Shown: positions 17,775 to 26,441 of the stretch, piece by piece
How positions within the stretch are numbered: the first letter of the stretch is position 1
Layout of the letters: every line of letters starts with the position of its first letter
Assembly: GCF_013403985.1 (NCBI RefSeq)
Contig: NZ_JABFDF010000001.1
Location: forward strand, 248,001-312,000
DNA length: 64,000 nucleotides
From: Winogradskyella ludwigii
GTDB taxonomy: Bacteria; Bacteroidota; Bacteroidia; Flavobacteriales; Flavobacteriaceae
Direction of reading: 5' to 3'
Translations under genes and position numbers: made by a program
Notes under the pieces: generated by a model
Seen by the model: the letters and a program-made list of their open reading frames with translations, nothing else
Told to the model about the DNA's origin: nothing
The model's database searches: none

Positions 17775-18172
17775 AACTGATTTTTAAATATTTTATAATC
17801 TCTAATGTACTCTGCTTCATTATATTCTGTTGAAGCTAAAACTAAACAAACGGCACCAGAAGAAAAATTATCTATTTCTCTCCAAATCTGTGTTGGCATA
17901 ATCAAGCCTTGATTGGGTTTATTAAGCATTATTCGTTTTGTACTTTTTCCATCGTCTACTAGAACCTCAAAACTTCCACTTAATGCTATTATTACAGATT
18001 GTTGCTCTTTATGTGCATGTCCTCCTCTATAACTATCACTTGGTACATCATATAAATAATACACACGTTTAATAGCAAATGGAATTGTGTTTTTTTCTAT
18101 AACTGCTAAAAATCCACGTTCGTCATGAACTTTAGGTATATCTATTATGCTTACGTTGTTTATGGTATTCAT
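17771..18172 (-). CDS. fdtA: FdtA/WxcM-like sugar 3,4-ketoisomerase
   Basis: 133 aa single cupin. Motifs: IPKVHDERGFLAVIE, FAIKRVYYLYDVP, the metal/active-site run RGGHAHKEQQSVIIALSG, and W-R-E in MPTQIWREIDNFS. FdtA/QdtA enzymes isomerise dTDP-4-keto-6-deoxyglucose to the 3-keto sugar, the substrate of the FdtB-type aminotransferase found at 23955-25049. FdtA, QdtA and WxcM differ subtly, so the exact product (galacto or gluco) is not settled. Confidence 0.82.
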   Translation of the reverse strand: MNTINNVSIIDIPKVHDERGFLAVIEKNTIPFAIKRVYYLYDVPSDSYRGGHAHKEQQSVIIALSGSFEVLVDDGKSTKRIMLNKPNQGLIMPTQIWREIDNFSSGAVCLVLASTEYNEAEYIRDYKIFKNQF

Positions 18173-18181
18173 ATATTAATT

Positions 18182-19264
18182 TTACTTTAAAATGGCCTGC
18201 CATTGTTGCACAATGCTTACTTCAGAAAAATCGATTACACTAGGTTGTGAATTATTCTTACACCGTAAGTATAACTCTTTATCCTCAAAAAGTAAATTCA
18301 TAGCCTGTGCTAATACTTCTGAATTATCATTTTCGATTAATAGACCATTAAAATTATTTTTAATTATTTCATTTGGTCCAGATTCACAATCTACAGAAAT
18401 CACAGGAGTTCCAAGTGCTAAAGATTCTAAAATTGATCTTGGAAAGCCCTCATATCTACTTGTTAAAACCGTAAACAATGCTGTCTTCACCATTGCTGAA
18501 GGGTTTGGATCATAACCCAAAAAGTGAACACTAGAAGTTAAGTTTAAGTCTTTAGATTTTTTTTTCAACTTTTCTAAATCTTTTCCTTCTCCTAAAATTT
18601 TAAGCTTAAAATGCTGACTTGGTAAGTTCGATTTTGAGTAACCATCTAATAACAATGAAATATTCTTTACATCATCATCTAAGCGCCCAAAAAATAGAAT
18701 ATACTTTTCTTTAGTTCCATCTTTTAAAACGTCTTTTTCAAAAGTAATAGCATTATAAATTGAAGTTACATTTTTAAAACCATAATCTTCTTTCACTTTT
18801 TTTGCTATGGATTTTGAAACACCTACAACCTTAAAAGCATTACCATATAATAATCGGCCTAAAAACCGATTAGGATTCATATAATTACCGGTTTTAAAAC
18901 TTCGAATACAGTAAATTGTTTTCTTAGGAGAATAGATGAATTTAGAAATTATAAATTCCTTCAAAAACCCAATTCGGGTTCTATTATCAATGACATAATC
19001 GAAGTTATGCTGTTTTAAATAAGCTTTTAATACTCTAAGTCTATTTAATCGTCCTAAAACAGAATCGTCCTTTGCCTTTAGTTCTCCTAAATTAAGAAGT
19101 TTACCCTTAAATGGAAACTCAATATCATTAAGCACACTAACAACGTGTATATCAAAACCAACATCAAAAAGCATCTGTGATAATAAGCCAGAAGAGCGTT
19201 CTGCACCTCCTTTACCCAAAGAGGAAACAACAATACAAATCTTTTTATTATTGGCTTTTAGCAT
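18182..19264 (-). CDS. Glycosyltransferase family 4
   Basis: About 360 aa from the ATG at 19264. GT-B fold: N-terminal IVVSSLGKGGAERSSGLLSQ (donor-side loop), C-terminal FFGRLDDDVKNISLLLDGY and LTSRYEGFPRSILESLALGTPVISVD, the E-x7-E motif of GT4 retaining enzymes. The in-frame TTG at 19285 lies in a promoter box and was rejected. It ends 9 bases upstream of the fdtA-like start, so both are in one minus-strand transcript. Confidence 0.88.
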   Translation of the reverse strand: MLKANNKKICIVVSSLGKGGAERSSGLLSQMLFDVGFDIHVVSVLNDIEFPFKGKLLNLGELKAKDDSVLGRLNRLRVLKAYLKQHNFDYVIDNRTRIGFLKEFIISKFIYSPKKTIYCIRSFKTGNYMNPNRFLGRLLYGNAFKVVGVSKSIAKKVKEDYGFKNVTSIYNAITFEKDVLKDGTKEKYILFFGRLDDDVKNISLLLDGYSKSNLPSQHFKLKILGEGKDLEKLKKKSKDLNLTSSVHFLGYDPNPSAMVKTALFTVLTSRYEGFPRSILESLALGTPVISVDCESGPNEIIKNNFNGLLIENDNSEVLAQAMNLLFEDKELYLRCKNNSQPSVIDFSEVSIVQQWQAILK

Positions 19265-19282
19265 TAACGAGTATCTTTGAGA

Positions 19283-19290
19283 CAAATGTA
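19283..19290 (-). promoter_or_regulatory. -7 promoter box of the GT4/fdtA transcript (TACATTTG)
   Basis: A perfect TAnnTTTG match, 18 bases upstream of the ATG at 19264 on the minus strand. The last TTG of the box is in frame with the gene and produces a false longer open frame. Confidence 0.55.
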
Positions 19291-19385
19291 ACGATATAAA
19301 TGAAACATCTATATTTCAATGCTATTCTAACAAGATTATTGTTGAAATGTTCCATAACTTTGGTTACAATAATTAGAATCTACAC

Positions 19386-20519
19386 ATGAGAGTTTTATTG
19401 GTTGGAGAATACAATAGGTCACATAGATATTTAAAAGAAGGGTTGCAAAACTTAGGACATGAAGCAATTGTTGTTGGCATGTGTGATGGTTTCAAAAAAG
19501 TTGATGTTGACATAGAAATAAATCAAAAATTTAGAACAGGACCATTACAAAAAGTGAGATCTTTAATGATACGTTTGTTTAAAATAGATTTACATTTTAT
19601 TCACGTAAAGAAGCAACTACTAAAGCATAAAACGCAACTAGAACACTATGATGTTGTTCAATTTATAAATGAATCTTCATTTCTCTGTTCTGCTAAAGAT
19701 GAACAAAAAGTATTCGATTTAATAACCAGCTGGAACAAGAAAGTATTTATTCTATCATGCGGCACAGACTATCCGAGTGTTAAATTCTCATTTGACAAAA
19801 AATTCAGATACTCCATACATACCCCTTATTTTGAAGGCCGCGTAAAATCTACAGATTTCGCGTTAGGTTTAAAATATATTACTCCCGAATTTGTAAAATT
19901 ACATCATCATATTTACAATAAAATTGAAGGTGTTATCAGCTCTGACCTTGATTATTACATTCCTTTACAAAACCATAAAAAACATTTAGGAATGATTCCT
20001 CATGTTATAAATGTAGATAGCATACCTTATCAAGAATCTAATATAGAAGGAAAAATAACTATTTTTCATGGCATAAACAGAGCAAACTATTATAAAAAAG
20101 GTAATGACATTTTTGATGCTGCATTAGATATCATTGAAACTAAATACAAATCAGAAGTTACTATAATTAAAGTCGAAAACTTACCTTATACAGAATATAT
20201 TAAAGCTTTTGACACTGCTCATATCCTATTAGATCAAGTCTATGCTTATGACCAAGGCTATAATGCTTTAGAAGCTATGGCAAAAGGAAAAGTAGTGTTT
20301 ACGGGAGCCGAACAAGAATGGGAAGACTACTATAATGTAGCTCCAGATACTATTGTTATAAATGCATTACCCGATGCAAAAGAGATTGCCTCAAAATTAG
20401 AATGGCTAATTGAAAATCCGGAGAAAATAATTGAAATATCTAAGAATGCACGTCAATTTGTAAAAACGCATCACAACCATATTGATAGTGCAAAATCATT
20501 TTTAGAAAAATGGTCTTAA
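19386..20519 (+). CDS. Glycosyltransferase, GT-B type
   Basis: 377 aa. The N-terminus MRVLLVGEYNRSHRYLKEGL and the C-terminal half (IFHGINRANYYKKGNDIF, then ALEAMAKGKVVFTGAEQEWEDYY) follow the GT4 plan, with an acidic residue in the acceptor loop. It is the only plus-strand gene between two minus-strand blocks of the cluster. Its stop overlaps the convergent oxygenase-like gene by 4 bases. Sugar specificity cannot be read. Confidence 0.8.
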   Translation: MRVLLVGEYNRSHRYLKEGLQNLGHEAIVVGMCDGFKKVDVDIEINQKFRTGPLQKVRSLMIRLFKIDLHFIHVKKQLLKHKTQLEHYDVVQFINESSFLCSAKDEQKVFDLITSWNKKVFILSCGTDYPSVKFSFDKKFRYSIHTPYFEGRVKSTDFALGLKYITPEFVKLHHHIYNKIEGVISSDLDYYIPLQNHKKHLGMIPHVINVDSIPYQESNIEGKITIFHGINRANYYKKGNDIFDAALDIIETKYKSEVTIIKVENLPYTEYIKAFDTAHILLDQVYAYDQGYNALEAMAKGKVVFTGAEQEWEDYYNVAPDTIVINALPDAKEIASKLEWLIENPEKIIEISKNARQFVKTHHNHIDSAKSFLEKWS

Positions 20520-21349
20520 TATTTTTGTTTCGGAAAACGAAGTTCTAAAGAAACTCTTGTAATATCTTCATTTTCGTTTACGGCAGCACCATGAATTAAA
20601 AAAGGAGAAAATAATAAGGCTTCACTTTCCTTAGGGTTTGGTCTTGTCATCTTAATGACTCCCGATTTTGTCTCTAAAATACAAGGTACATAATAGACAT
20701 TTCCGTTAATTTTTGCTCCTTTACTTTCTGTTCTTAAAATTTCGTTTTCTGGTATTAAATGGCTTTTTGCTACAACAGGTAAAGACGATTTTTCATTGCA
20801 ACCTGCAATAGGTAACCAAACATTAATAATGTCTTCCCAATAACTTAAATAACCATCTCTGTGTGGTGGATTTATATCTAAAGACTTTGGCCTGCTTATC
20901 CGTATTTGAATATGTGATTTTTTAAGCTCTTCTACATAAGATGTCAATTTGTAACCCAAAATATCACCGAAACGTTTTGCTAATAAATCGATATCAAAAT
21001 CAAAATCTGAAGTTTCAAGATTACGAGTTATAGAAATCACTTGGTTATGAAGCGCATCAGTCTTCACATATTTATGATAATCTTTTAATTGAAATGTATT
21101 ATGATCTACAGCTATATTATTAGTCTCTAAAGCATCAACTATAATATTTTTTACAGATTCTTGAAGCTTTAAAAAGTCTTGATTTTCAAATGCTTCAACG
21201 ATATTAAACCCCTCATTTTCCCACGTCATTTTAGACAAAACATTATCTTCCGTTGGATAAAGCAATTCTGGTTTCCCCCAAAAAAAATCACCTTCAACCT
21301 TAAATTCAAAAGGTTTATTATCTATAAATAATTTACATGTTTTATCCAT
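20516..21349 (-). CDS. Phytanoyl-CoA dioxygenase-like (2OG-Fe(II)) protein
   Basis: 277 aa. A double-stranded beta-helix oxygenase is suggested by the spaced iron ligands H-x-D (PPHRDGYLSYWED, near residue 160) and a distal His (FLIHGAAVNENED), followed by RVSLELRF, whose Arg would hold 2-oxoglutarate. The segment NVWLPIAGCNEKSSLPVVAKSH matches the PhyH pattern of a 'W-P-L'-like strand before the facial triad. It overlaps the upstream flippase gene by 8 bases and so belongs to that operon. A role in modifying a sugar or lipid carrier is inference. Confidence 0.7.
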   Translation of the reverse strand: MDKTCKLFIDNKPFEFKVEGDFFWGKPELLYPTEDNVLSKMTWENEGFNIVEAFENQDFLKLQESVKNIIVDALETNNIAVDHNTFQLKDYHKYVKTDALHNQVISITRNLETSDFDFDIDLLAKRFGDILGYKLTSYVEELKKSHIQIRISRPKSLDINPPHRDGYLSYWEDIINVWLPIAGCNEKSSLPVVAKSHLIPENEILRTESKGAKINGNVYYVPCILETKSGVIKMTRPNPKESEALLFSPFLIHGAAVNENEDITRVSLELRFPKQKY

Positions 21350-22637
21350 CGATGGAATTGTTTTTTTGATTATTAAAATAATTTCTTATCACAAAAAAGA
21401 CCATTACAAAGTAAATAATATACCTCACAAAATGCGCAATTACAATACCTTCCGTCCCATAATATTGAATAAAAAATTTAGAGAGCACGAAAAACAAGGC
21501 TAGAGAAACGATTTCTGTAATCACAAAACTTTTAACCAACCGTTTGGCTAAAAATTGATGCGATAATACTAATGCTCCCAATCTCACGAAATCTCCTAAA
21601 AGTTGCCATTTAAACAAGGGTTCCATACCTGTAAAATCTGGATATATAAACATTATAATATAGTCTCTTAAAACATAGACTAACAACATTCCTAAAGCAA
21701 AAATTGGCAGAATGGTTTTGTAAATATTGAATACTTCAACCTTAAATTCATGCTTATTATGGATACTTGCAAATTTTGGTAATACGTATAATGTAAATAA
21801 TCCTGTGGCAAACACCATATAGTTCTTAGAAATAAACGTAACAGCGGTCCAATAACCTGCCTCATTAATATTTATTTCATCAGTGACTAAGGTTCTAATA
21901 TTTAACTCAATATAATTCAACAAAAAAGTAGAGATAAAAGACATTAACGTAAATGCCAATAACTTATTCTTATAAAGAAGATTAAGATTTAAGGACTTGA
22001 ATTTTAAATACGTATTCAAGGTTTTTCCAAATACAAAAGCCAAAACTATTAACTGAATCATTGGTGCAAAAGCAATCGCAATAAGCACACCTTTCAATTG
22101 AGATGTATACACACCTATAACAACAGCTACAGTGGCTAATAAGTAGCTTATCAATTCAATTTTAGCATAGCGTTTATAATCCGATAAACCACTAACTACA
22201 GCATTTACAACACGACCTACACCTATAAACGGCACAATAACCGCCAAAAGCTGAAAAATATAAACATAGTCGTTTGACTGAAAAAGATACTCTGATAAAA
22301 ATGGCGCTCCAAAAAACAGAACAACACCTGAGCTTACAGAACCTATAATTGCAAAAATAGTAACGGTAGAAAACAGCTTGGAAAGCTCTGGCTGATCGTC
22401 TTTAAATTCGGCTACATATTTTACAACACCATTGAATGTACCAAGCGTAGACGTGCTGGTTAGCATAGCTATAACGTTTCTTACTTGTCCAATACTTGCA
22501 TAACCGGCTTCTCCAACCATAATGGCTAACATACGCTGAATAAAGGCAGAAACAATTAAGCGAATAGTAATAACTACAGCATTGAGCGATGTTATCTTAA
22601 GGATTATGTTATTGCTAATAAATTTAGGAAGCTTCAC
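21342..22637 (-). CDS. Wzx-like O-antigen flippase (second copy)
   Basis: 431 aa, about 12 membrane helices. MATE/MOP fold typical of polysaccharide flippases: ITIRLIVSAFIQRMLAIMVGEAGYASIGQ, GTFNGVVKYVAEFKDD, TLVTDEININEAGYWTAVTFISKNYM. It follows the very similar flippase at 22647 by 9 bases. Together with the aminotransferase and oxygenase it forms one tight minus-strand operon. It moves lipid-linked glycan units across the inner membrane. Confidence 0.88.
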   Translation of the reverse strand: MKLPKFISNNIILKITSLNAVVITIRLIVSAFIQRMLAIMVGEAGYASIGQVRNVIAMLTSTSTLGTFNGVVKYVAEFKDDQPELSKLFSTVTIFAIIGSVSSGVVLFFGAPFLSEYLFQSNDYVYIFQLLAVIVPFIGVGRVVNAVVSGLSDYKRYAKIELISYLLATVAVVIGVYTSQLKGVLIAIAFAPMIQLIVLAFVFGKTLNTYLKFKSLNLNLLYKNKLLAFTLMSFISTFLLNYIELNIRTLVTDEININEAGYWTAVTFISKNYMVFATGLFTLYVLPKFASIHNKHEFKVEVFNIYKTILPIFALGMLLVYVLRDYIIMFIYPDFTGMEPLFKWQLLGDFVRLGALVLSHQFLAKRLVKSFVITEIVSLALFFVLSKFFIQYYGTEGIVIAHFVRYIIYFVMVFFVIRNYFNNQKNNSIDG

Positions 22638-22646
22638 GTTTCTATT

Positions 22647-23954
22647 TTAATTATTGTCCAAACCTTCTTCGGTTACACCAAACAATGAACTACTAAATAG
22701 TAATAATAGTATGCAGAAGTACATAAAATAACTCACACAATGTCCCATTACAGCTCCTTGAAGTCCGAACTCATCAATTAAGTAAATGCTAGACAAATAC
22801 ATGATTACAAATAAAAACACTTCTAAAATAATGAAATGTAGAAACATTTTTTTTGCTAAAAACTGATACGCAATTACCATAGAAAGTAAACGTATAATAT
22901 CTCCTATTATTTGGTAGCCAAATAAATTTTCTACAGGTCTAAATGCTTCTGTAAATAATATATTTATAAGCACTGACCTACTGAAAAAAATAATAAGTAG
23001 CATTACCAAAAAGGTAGGTATAATACTTTTATAGATATTAACTACTTCTTTTCTAAATTCTTGTTTGGAATTAATTTCAGAAAACCGAGGTAAAACATAT
23101 AATGCCATTAACGAATTAAAAAACATTAAATAATAATCTGAAATACGCGTCATTGCCGTCCAATAACCTGCTGCCTTAATTCCTAATTCATCCGAAATAT
23201 AATTCCGTATAGTAATCATTACAATAGGTAAGGCAATTGCGCTAACCAATGCCATAATCATAAAAGGACTCAATTTGTTTAACACCGTAAAACTCACTTG
23301 TGTGATTTTAACTGATGCTATTAAATTTTTTCTAAAAGCAATACCAACAATAGTGATTAGTAAATTAAGTGCTGGCATAATAACTATAGCTGTTAATGCT
23401 CCGTCAATATTTTCTTGGTATATTAAAATTAATGTTACCATAAGGCCCAAAACCTGAGCAAGCATATTAATAAGAAGCAAATATTTATGCTTAGAAAACC
23501 CATTCATAATGGAAAAAGCAAACATATTTAAAGCATATAATGGCAAAACGATAGCAACCGTTTCTATAATATAAGTGAAGTTGTAATATGGTGAAAAAAT
23601 AATATTATTTATAGCCTGTGCGTTGTAATAACATAAAAAGGCTAAACATGTAGACGTAAAAAAGCCAAAATAAAATACGGTAGATAAAGTCTCTGCAAGT
23701 TTAACTGCATCATTTTTAGATTGACTTATAAATTTAACTACACCTTTGTAAAGTCCGGAAATAGATAAAGACTGCAATGCGCTCAGAAAATTTCTTAAAT
23801 TACCTACAAGTGCCATTCCGTATGGACCTATATAAACGGCAATAAATTTTGAAATTAAAATACCAGCTATAATCTTTAAGCTAATACTAGTCATATTTAG
23901 CCTAGCCGCTTTTACTAAAACTTCATTATTTATATAATTAATAAACTTTTTCAA
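22647..23954 (-). CDS. Wzx-like O-antigen flippase (first copy)
   Basis: 435 aa, about 12 membrane helices. It aligns with its downstream neighbour: ISKFIAVYIGPYGMALVGNLRNF, SGLYKGVVKFISQSKND, ISDELGIKAAGYWTAMTRISDYYLMF. It starts at the base right after the stop of the aminotransferase gene. WzxE-type flippases are often found next to FdtB/WecE-like aminotransferases, which fits the context. Confidence 0.88.
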   Translation of the reverse strand: MKKFINYINNEVLVKAARLNMTSISLKIIAGILISKFIAVYIGPYGMALVGNLRNFLSALQSLSISGLYKGVVKFISQSKNDAVKLAETLSTVFYFGFFTSTCLAFLCYYNAQAINNIIFSPYYNFTYIIETVAIVLPLYALNMFAFSIMNGFSKHKYLLLINMLAQVLGLMVTLILIYQENIDGALTAIVIMPALNLLITIVGIAFRKNLIASVKITQVSFTVLNKLSPFMIMALVSAIALPIVMITIRNYISDELGIKAAGYWTAMTRISDYYLMFFNSLMALYVLPRFSEINSKQEFRKEVVNIYKSIIPTFLVMLLIIFFSRSVLINILFTEAFRPVENLFGYQIIGDIIRLLSMVIAYQFLAKKMFLHFIILEVFLFVIMYLSSIYLIDEFGLQGAVMGHCVSYFMYFCILLLLFSSSLFGVTEEGLDNN

Positions 23955-25049
23955 TTAGTAGGTGTTTAAAACGTCTATAACGGTTTGAATGTCTTCACCT
24001 CTCATTACAGGACTCATTGGTAAACTTATAATTCTTTTATGAATCTTCTCAGTAAGTGGAAGATTAAAATGTGAAAATAATTTTAACGCTTCTTGTTGGT
24101 GTGGTGGAATTGGATAATGGATTAACCATTCAATTTCATTACGATCTAAAAAAGCACTAAAGTGATCTCTATCATCAACCTCAATTACAAACGCATGAAA
24201 CACATGATTTTTTGAACCATCGTAAAAAGGTAATTTCAATTTTGAATTATTTATACCTTCTAAATATTTTTTAGCAACAGATCGTCGTGCTGCATTATCA
24301 GCATCTAATACTTTTAATTTTACACTTAAAAATGCCGCTTGCATATCATCTAAGCGACTATTAAAACCAATAATTTTATTCGTATACTTTTTATGACTTC
24401 CGTAATTACGTAATAATTTTAACACCTCCAAAAGTTGCGCATCGTTTGTTGTAACTGCACCACCATCTCCAAGTGCACCTAAGTTTTTGGTAGGATAGAA
24501 ACTAAAAGCTGCTGCTTGAGACAGGCTACCTGCTTTTCCTAGATTGCATCTAGCACCATGCGCCTGTGCTGCATCTTCAATTAAAAGTAAATTAAAATCT
24601 TTTGCTATTTTCTGAAAACTTTCTACATCTGTAAGTTGTCCGTACAAATGCACCATAATTAGAGCTTTAGCATCAACGAATATTGACTTATCTGTGGAGA
24701 CAGAGATATTATAGGTATCGGAATTAGGTTCTACAAGAACAGGAATTAATTCTGCATGCAAAACGGATAGCACTGTAGCAATAAATGTATTACCAGGCAC
24801 AATAACCTTATCTCCTTTTTTTAATTTTCCTAAAGCTATATAACCTTTTAAAATTAGAGTAAGTGCATCTAAGCCATTCGCTGTACCAACACAAAATTTG
24901 GTACCACAATAAGCTGCAAATTCATTTTCGAAATTAGATACATTGTTACCTAAAATAAAATACGAGTCGTCTAGCGATTTACTAAAGGATGCCTGAAATT
25001 CGGCACGAAAACGGTTATTTATTTTGTGTAGGTCTAAGAATTTAATCAT
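23955..25049 (-). CDS. fdtB: DegT/DnrJ/EryC1 sugar aminotransferase (FdtB-like)
   Basis: 364 aa, PLP aspartate-aminotransferase fold of sugar transaminases. [20 protein letters not shown] is the N-terminal core, [11 protein letters not shown] holds the cofactor Asp, and Lys188 in [16 protein letters not shown] binds PLP. C-terminal pieces [16 protein letters not shown] and [10 protein letters not shown]. With the FdtA-like isomerase it would make a dTDP-3-amino-3,6-dideoxyhexose. It is the first gene of the fdtB-wzx-wzx-oxygenase operon. Confidence 0.85.
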   Translation of the reverse strand: MIKFLDLHKINNRFRAEFQASFSKSLDDSYFILGNNVSNFENEFAAYCGTKFCVGTANGLDALTLILKGYIALGKLKKGDKVIVPGNTFIATVLSVLHAELIPVLVEPNSDTYNISVSTDKSIFVDAKALIMVHLYGQLTDVESFQKIAKDFNLLLIEDAAQAHGARCNLGKAGSLSQAAAFSFYPTKNLGALGDGGAVTTNDAQLLEVLKLLRNYGSHKKYTNKIIGFNSRLDDMQAAFLSVKLKVLDADNAARRSVAKKYLEGINNSKLKLPFYDGSKNHVFHAFVIEVDDRDHFSAFLDRNEIEWLIHYPIPPHQQEALKLFSHFNLPLTEKIHKRIISLPMSPVMRGEDIQTVIDVLNTY

Positions 25050-25269
25050 AATTTTAATTTCGAGAAATTTGGAGATTTCTTTGTCATATTCCTACATTAA
25101 ACTATAAACACACTTTAGATTTACTTGAACAAACAAATTATATTTTAAAAGTAAAATTAGTCTCCGAAATATAAAACAACAATTGGTTAAATTAAAACTT
25201 ATAGTATACGGATTTTAAGAACTCTATTGAGAATAACATCAAAGAATTGAAAAAAAAACGACAAAACAA

Positions 25270-26241
25270 TTAAGTTTTAGGAATCTCTAAAGTTTTATAA
25301 CAATCTGTTTTTAAAACAAATGTATTAGCAGTATGACTTCTTGCACCACAACTTTCTTTCCAAAAAATAAGACCTTCATTAATTTTTGTTCCGTTAGCTT
25401 CACTAGAAATATTAAAATCAAAATAGCGTTTATCATCACACATTTTGTTGATTATAAAATCATAAGCAAGATCAAGACTTCCATGCGTGTTTTTATCTAA
25501 ATTACCTGAGACATATTGAGGATGTATTGTTGTTTCTGTTAAAAACACCGTTGTTCCTGCAACTACTTTTCCGTCTTTATAGATATTTACTTGTTTAATA
25601 TTGTTTGGAAAACGTGATGCTAATAATTCTATTTCCTCTAATGAATGCACGGGTTTAACACCATGTTTATTCTCTAAATTAGGAATTAAAACGTCAGACC
25701 AAAAATCTTTAAAATTAGTATCTAACTTTAATACAACATTAGAACGTAAAGCTTTATTAATGCCTTCCCTTCTATTTTTCTGAAAGCGTAGTTTATGCGA
25801 ATAATCAATAATCATTAACACCTCTTTTTTTAACAACTGCGCATTTGCTTTGTATAAAAAGTAATCTAATTCATCTGCTGGCATCTTGTTATAAAATGTA
25901 GGAATAACCTTTATTTCTAGTTGTATTAAACCTTCAGCATGATAAAAAGCAAGCATAGCTTTGAAAGCCTCAAAAGCATAATAAAATTTTGATTGATCTT
26001 GAAGCACAAAGCTTCCGTATGTTAATCCTTGGTGAGAGATTACTTTATCTCCAACAACATTTGCAGGTAGTAATGCGTATAGCTGATCCCCTTTATATAC
26101 CATTACTGAGCAATCTTTGAACCGATCATTGTGATAGTCCATAAAATCACGCTGAAACAAGAATGTGGCATTCTTAGACGTTTTTACAAACGCATCCCAT
26201 TCCGATTGTAAGTTAGGTTGATATTTTTTTACTTTGAAAAT
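25270..26241 (-). CDS. GNAT/FemAB-like acetyltransferase with a non-standard start
   Basis: From an ATT at 26241 the product is about 323 aa; from the first usual codon (TTG 26160) it is 296, and from the first ATG (26142) 290. The extra 27 codons look coding, because they encode YQPNLQSEWDAFVKTSKNA, the opening strand-helix expected before the conserved FLFQRDFMDYHNDRF. An in-frame stop lies further upstream (near 26253). C-terminal features are KNRREGINKALR and NISSEANGTKINEGLIFWKESCGA. Proteins of this type occur in polysaccharide clusters and may N-acetylate an amino sugar. Start at ATT/ATC is inference. Confidence 0.7.
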   Translation of the reverse strand: MFKVKKYQPNLQSEWDAFVKTSKNATFLFQRDFMDYHNDRFKDCSVMVYKGDQLYALLPANVVGDKVISHQGLTYGSFVLQDQSKFYYAFEAFKAMLAFYHAEGLIQLEIKVIPTFYNKMPADELDYFLYKANAQLLKKEVLMIIDYSHKLRFQKNRREGINKALRSNVVLKLDTNFKDFWSDVLIPNLENKHGVKPVHSLEEIELLASRFPNNIKQVNIYKDGKVVAGTTVFLTETTIHPQYVSGNLDKNTHGSLDLAYDFIINKMCDDKRYFDFNISSEANGTKINEGLIFWKESCGARSHTANTFVLKTDCYKTLEIPKT

Positions 26242-26382
26242 GATATTTACTTTTTAGTTATAGACCAAAGTAAATAAAAAACTAATAGTTAAGTTTATTT
26301 ATTACAGAGAATTCTATAAAAGAAAGGAAAACAATACAAATTGGCAACACCTTAAAAATGAACATCTATTTACAAAACAAAA

Positions 26383-26414
26383 AAAAGAGAAACACTTTTC
26401 AGTGTTTCTCTTTT
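26383..26414 (-). terminator. Terminator of typA
   Basis: A perfect 14-bp stem, AAAAGAGAAACACT (26383-26396) with AGTGTTTCTCTTTT (26401-26414), loop TTTC. The A-rich run at 26375-26386 gives the U-tract on the minus strand. It lies 28 bases past the typA stop. Confidence 0.85.
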
Positions 26415-26441
26415 AATAATACTTATGAAATAAACGTTTCT

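Noticed and set aside
15160..26241. Glycan cluster considered as a mobile island
   Set aside because: Mixed strands fit a variable surface locus, but no integrase, attachment repeat or tRNA border was found.
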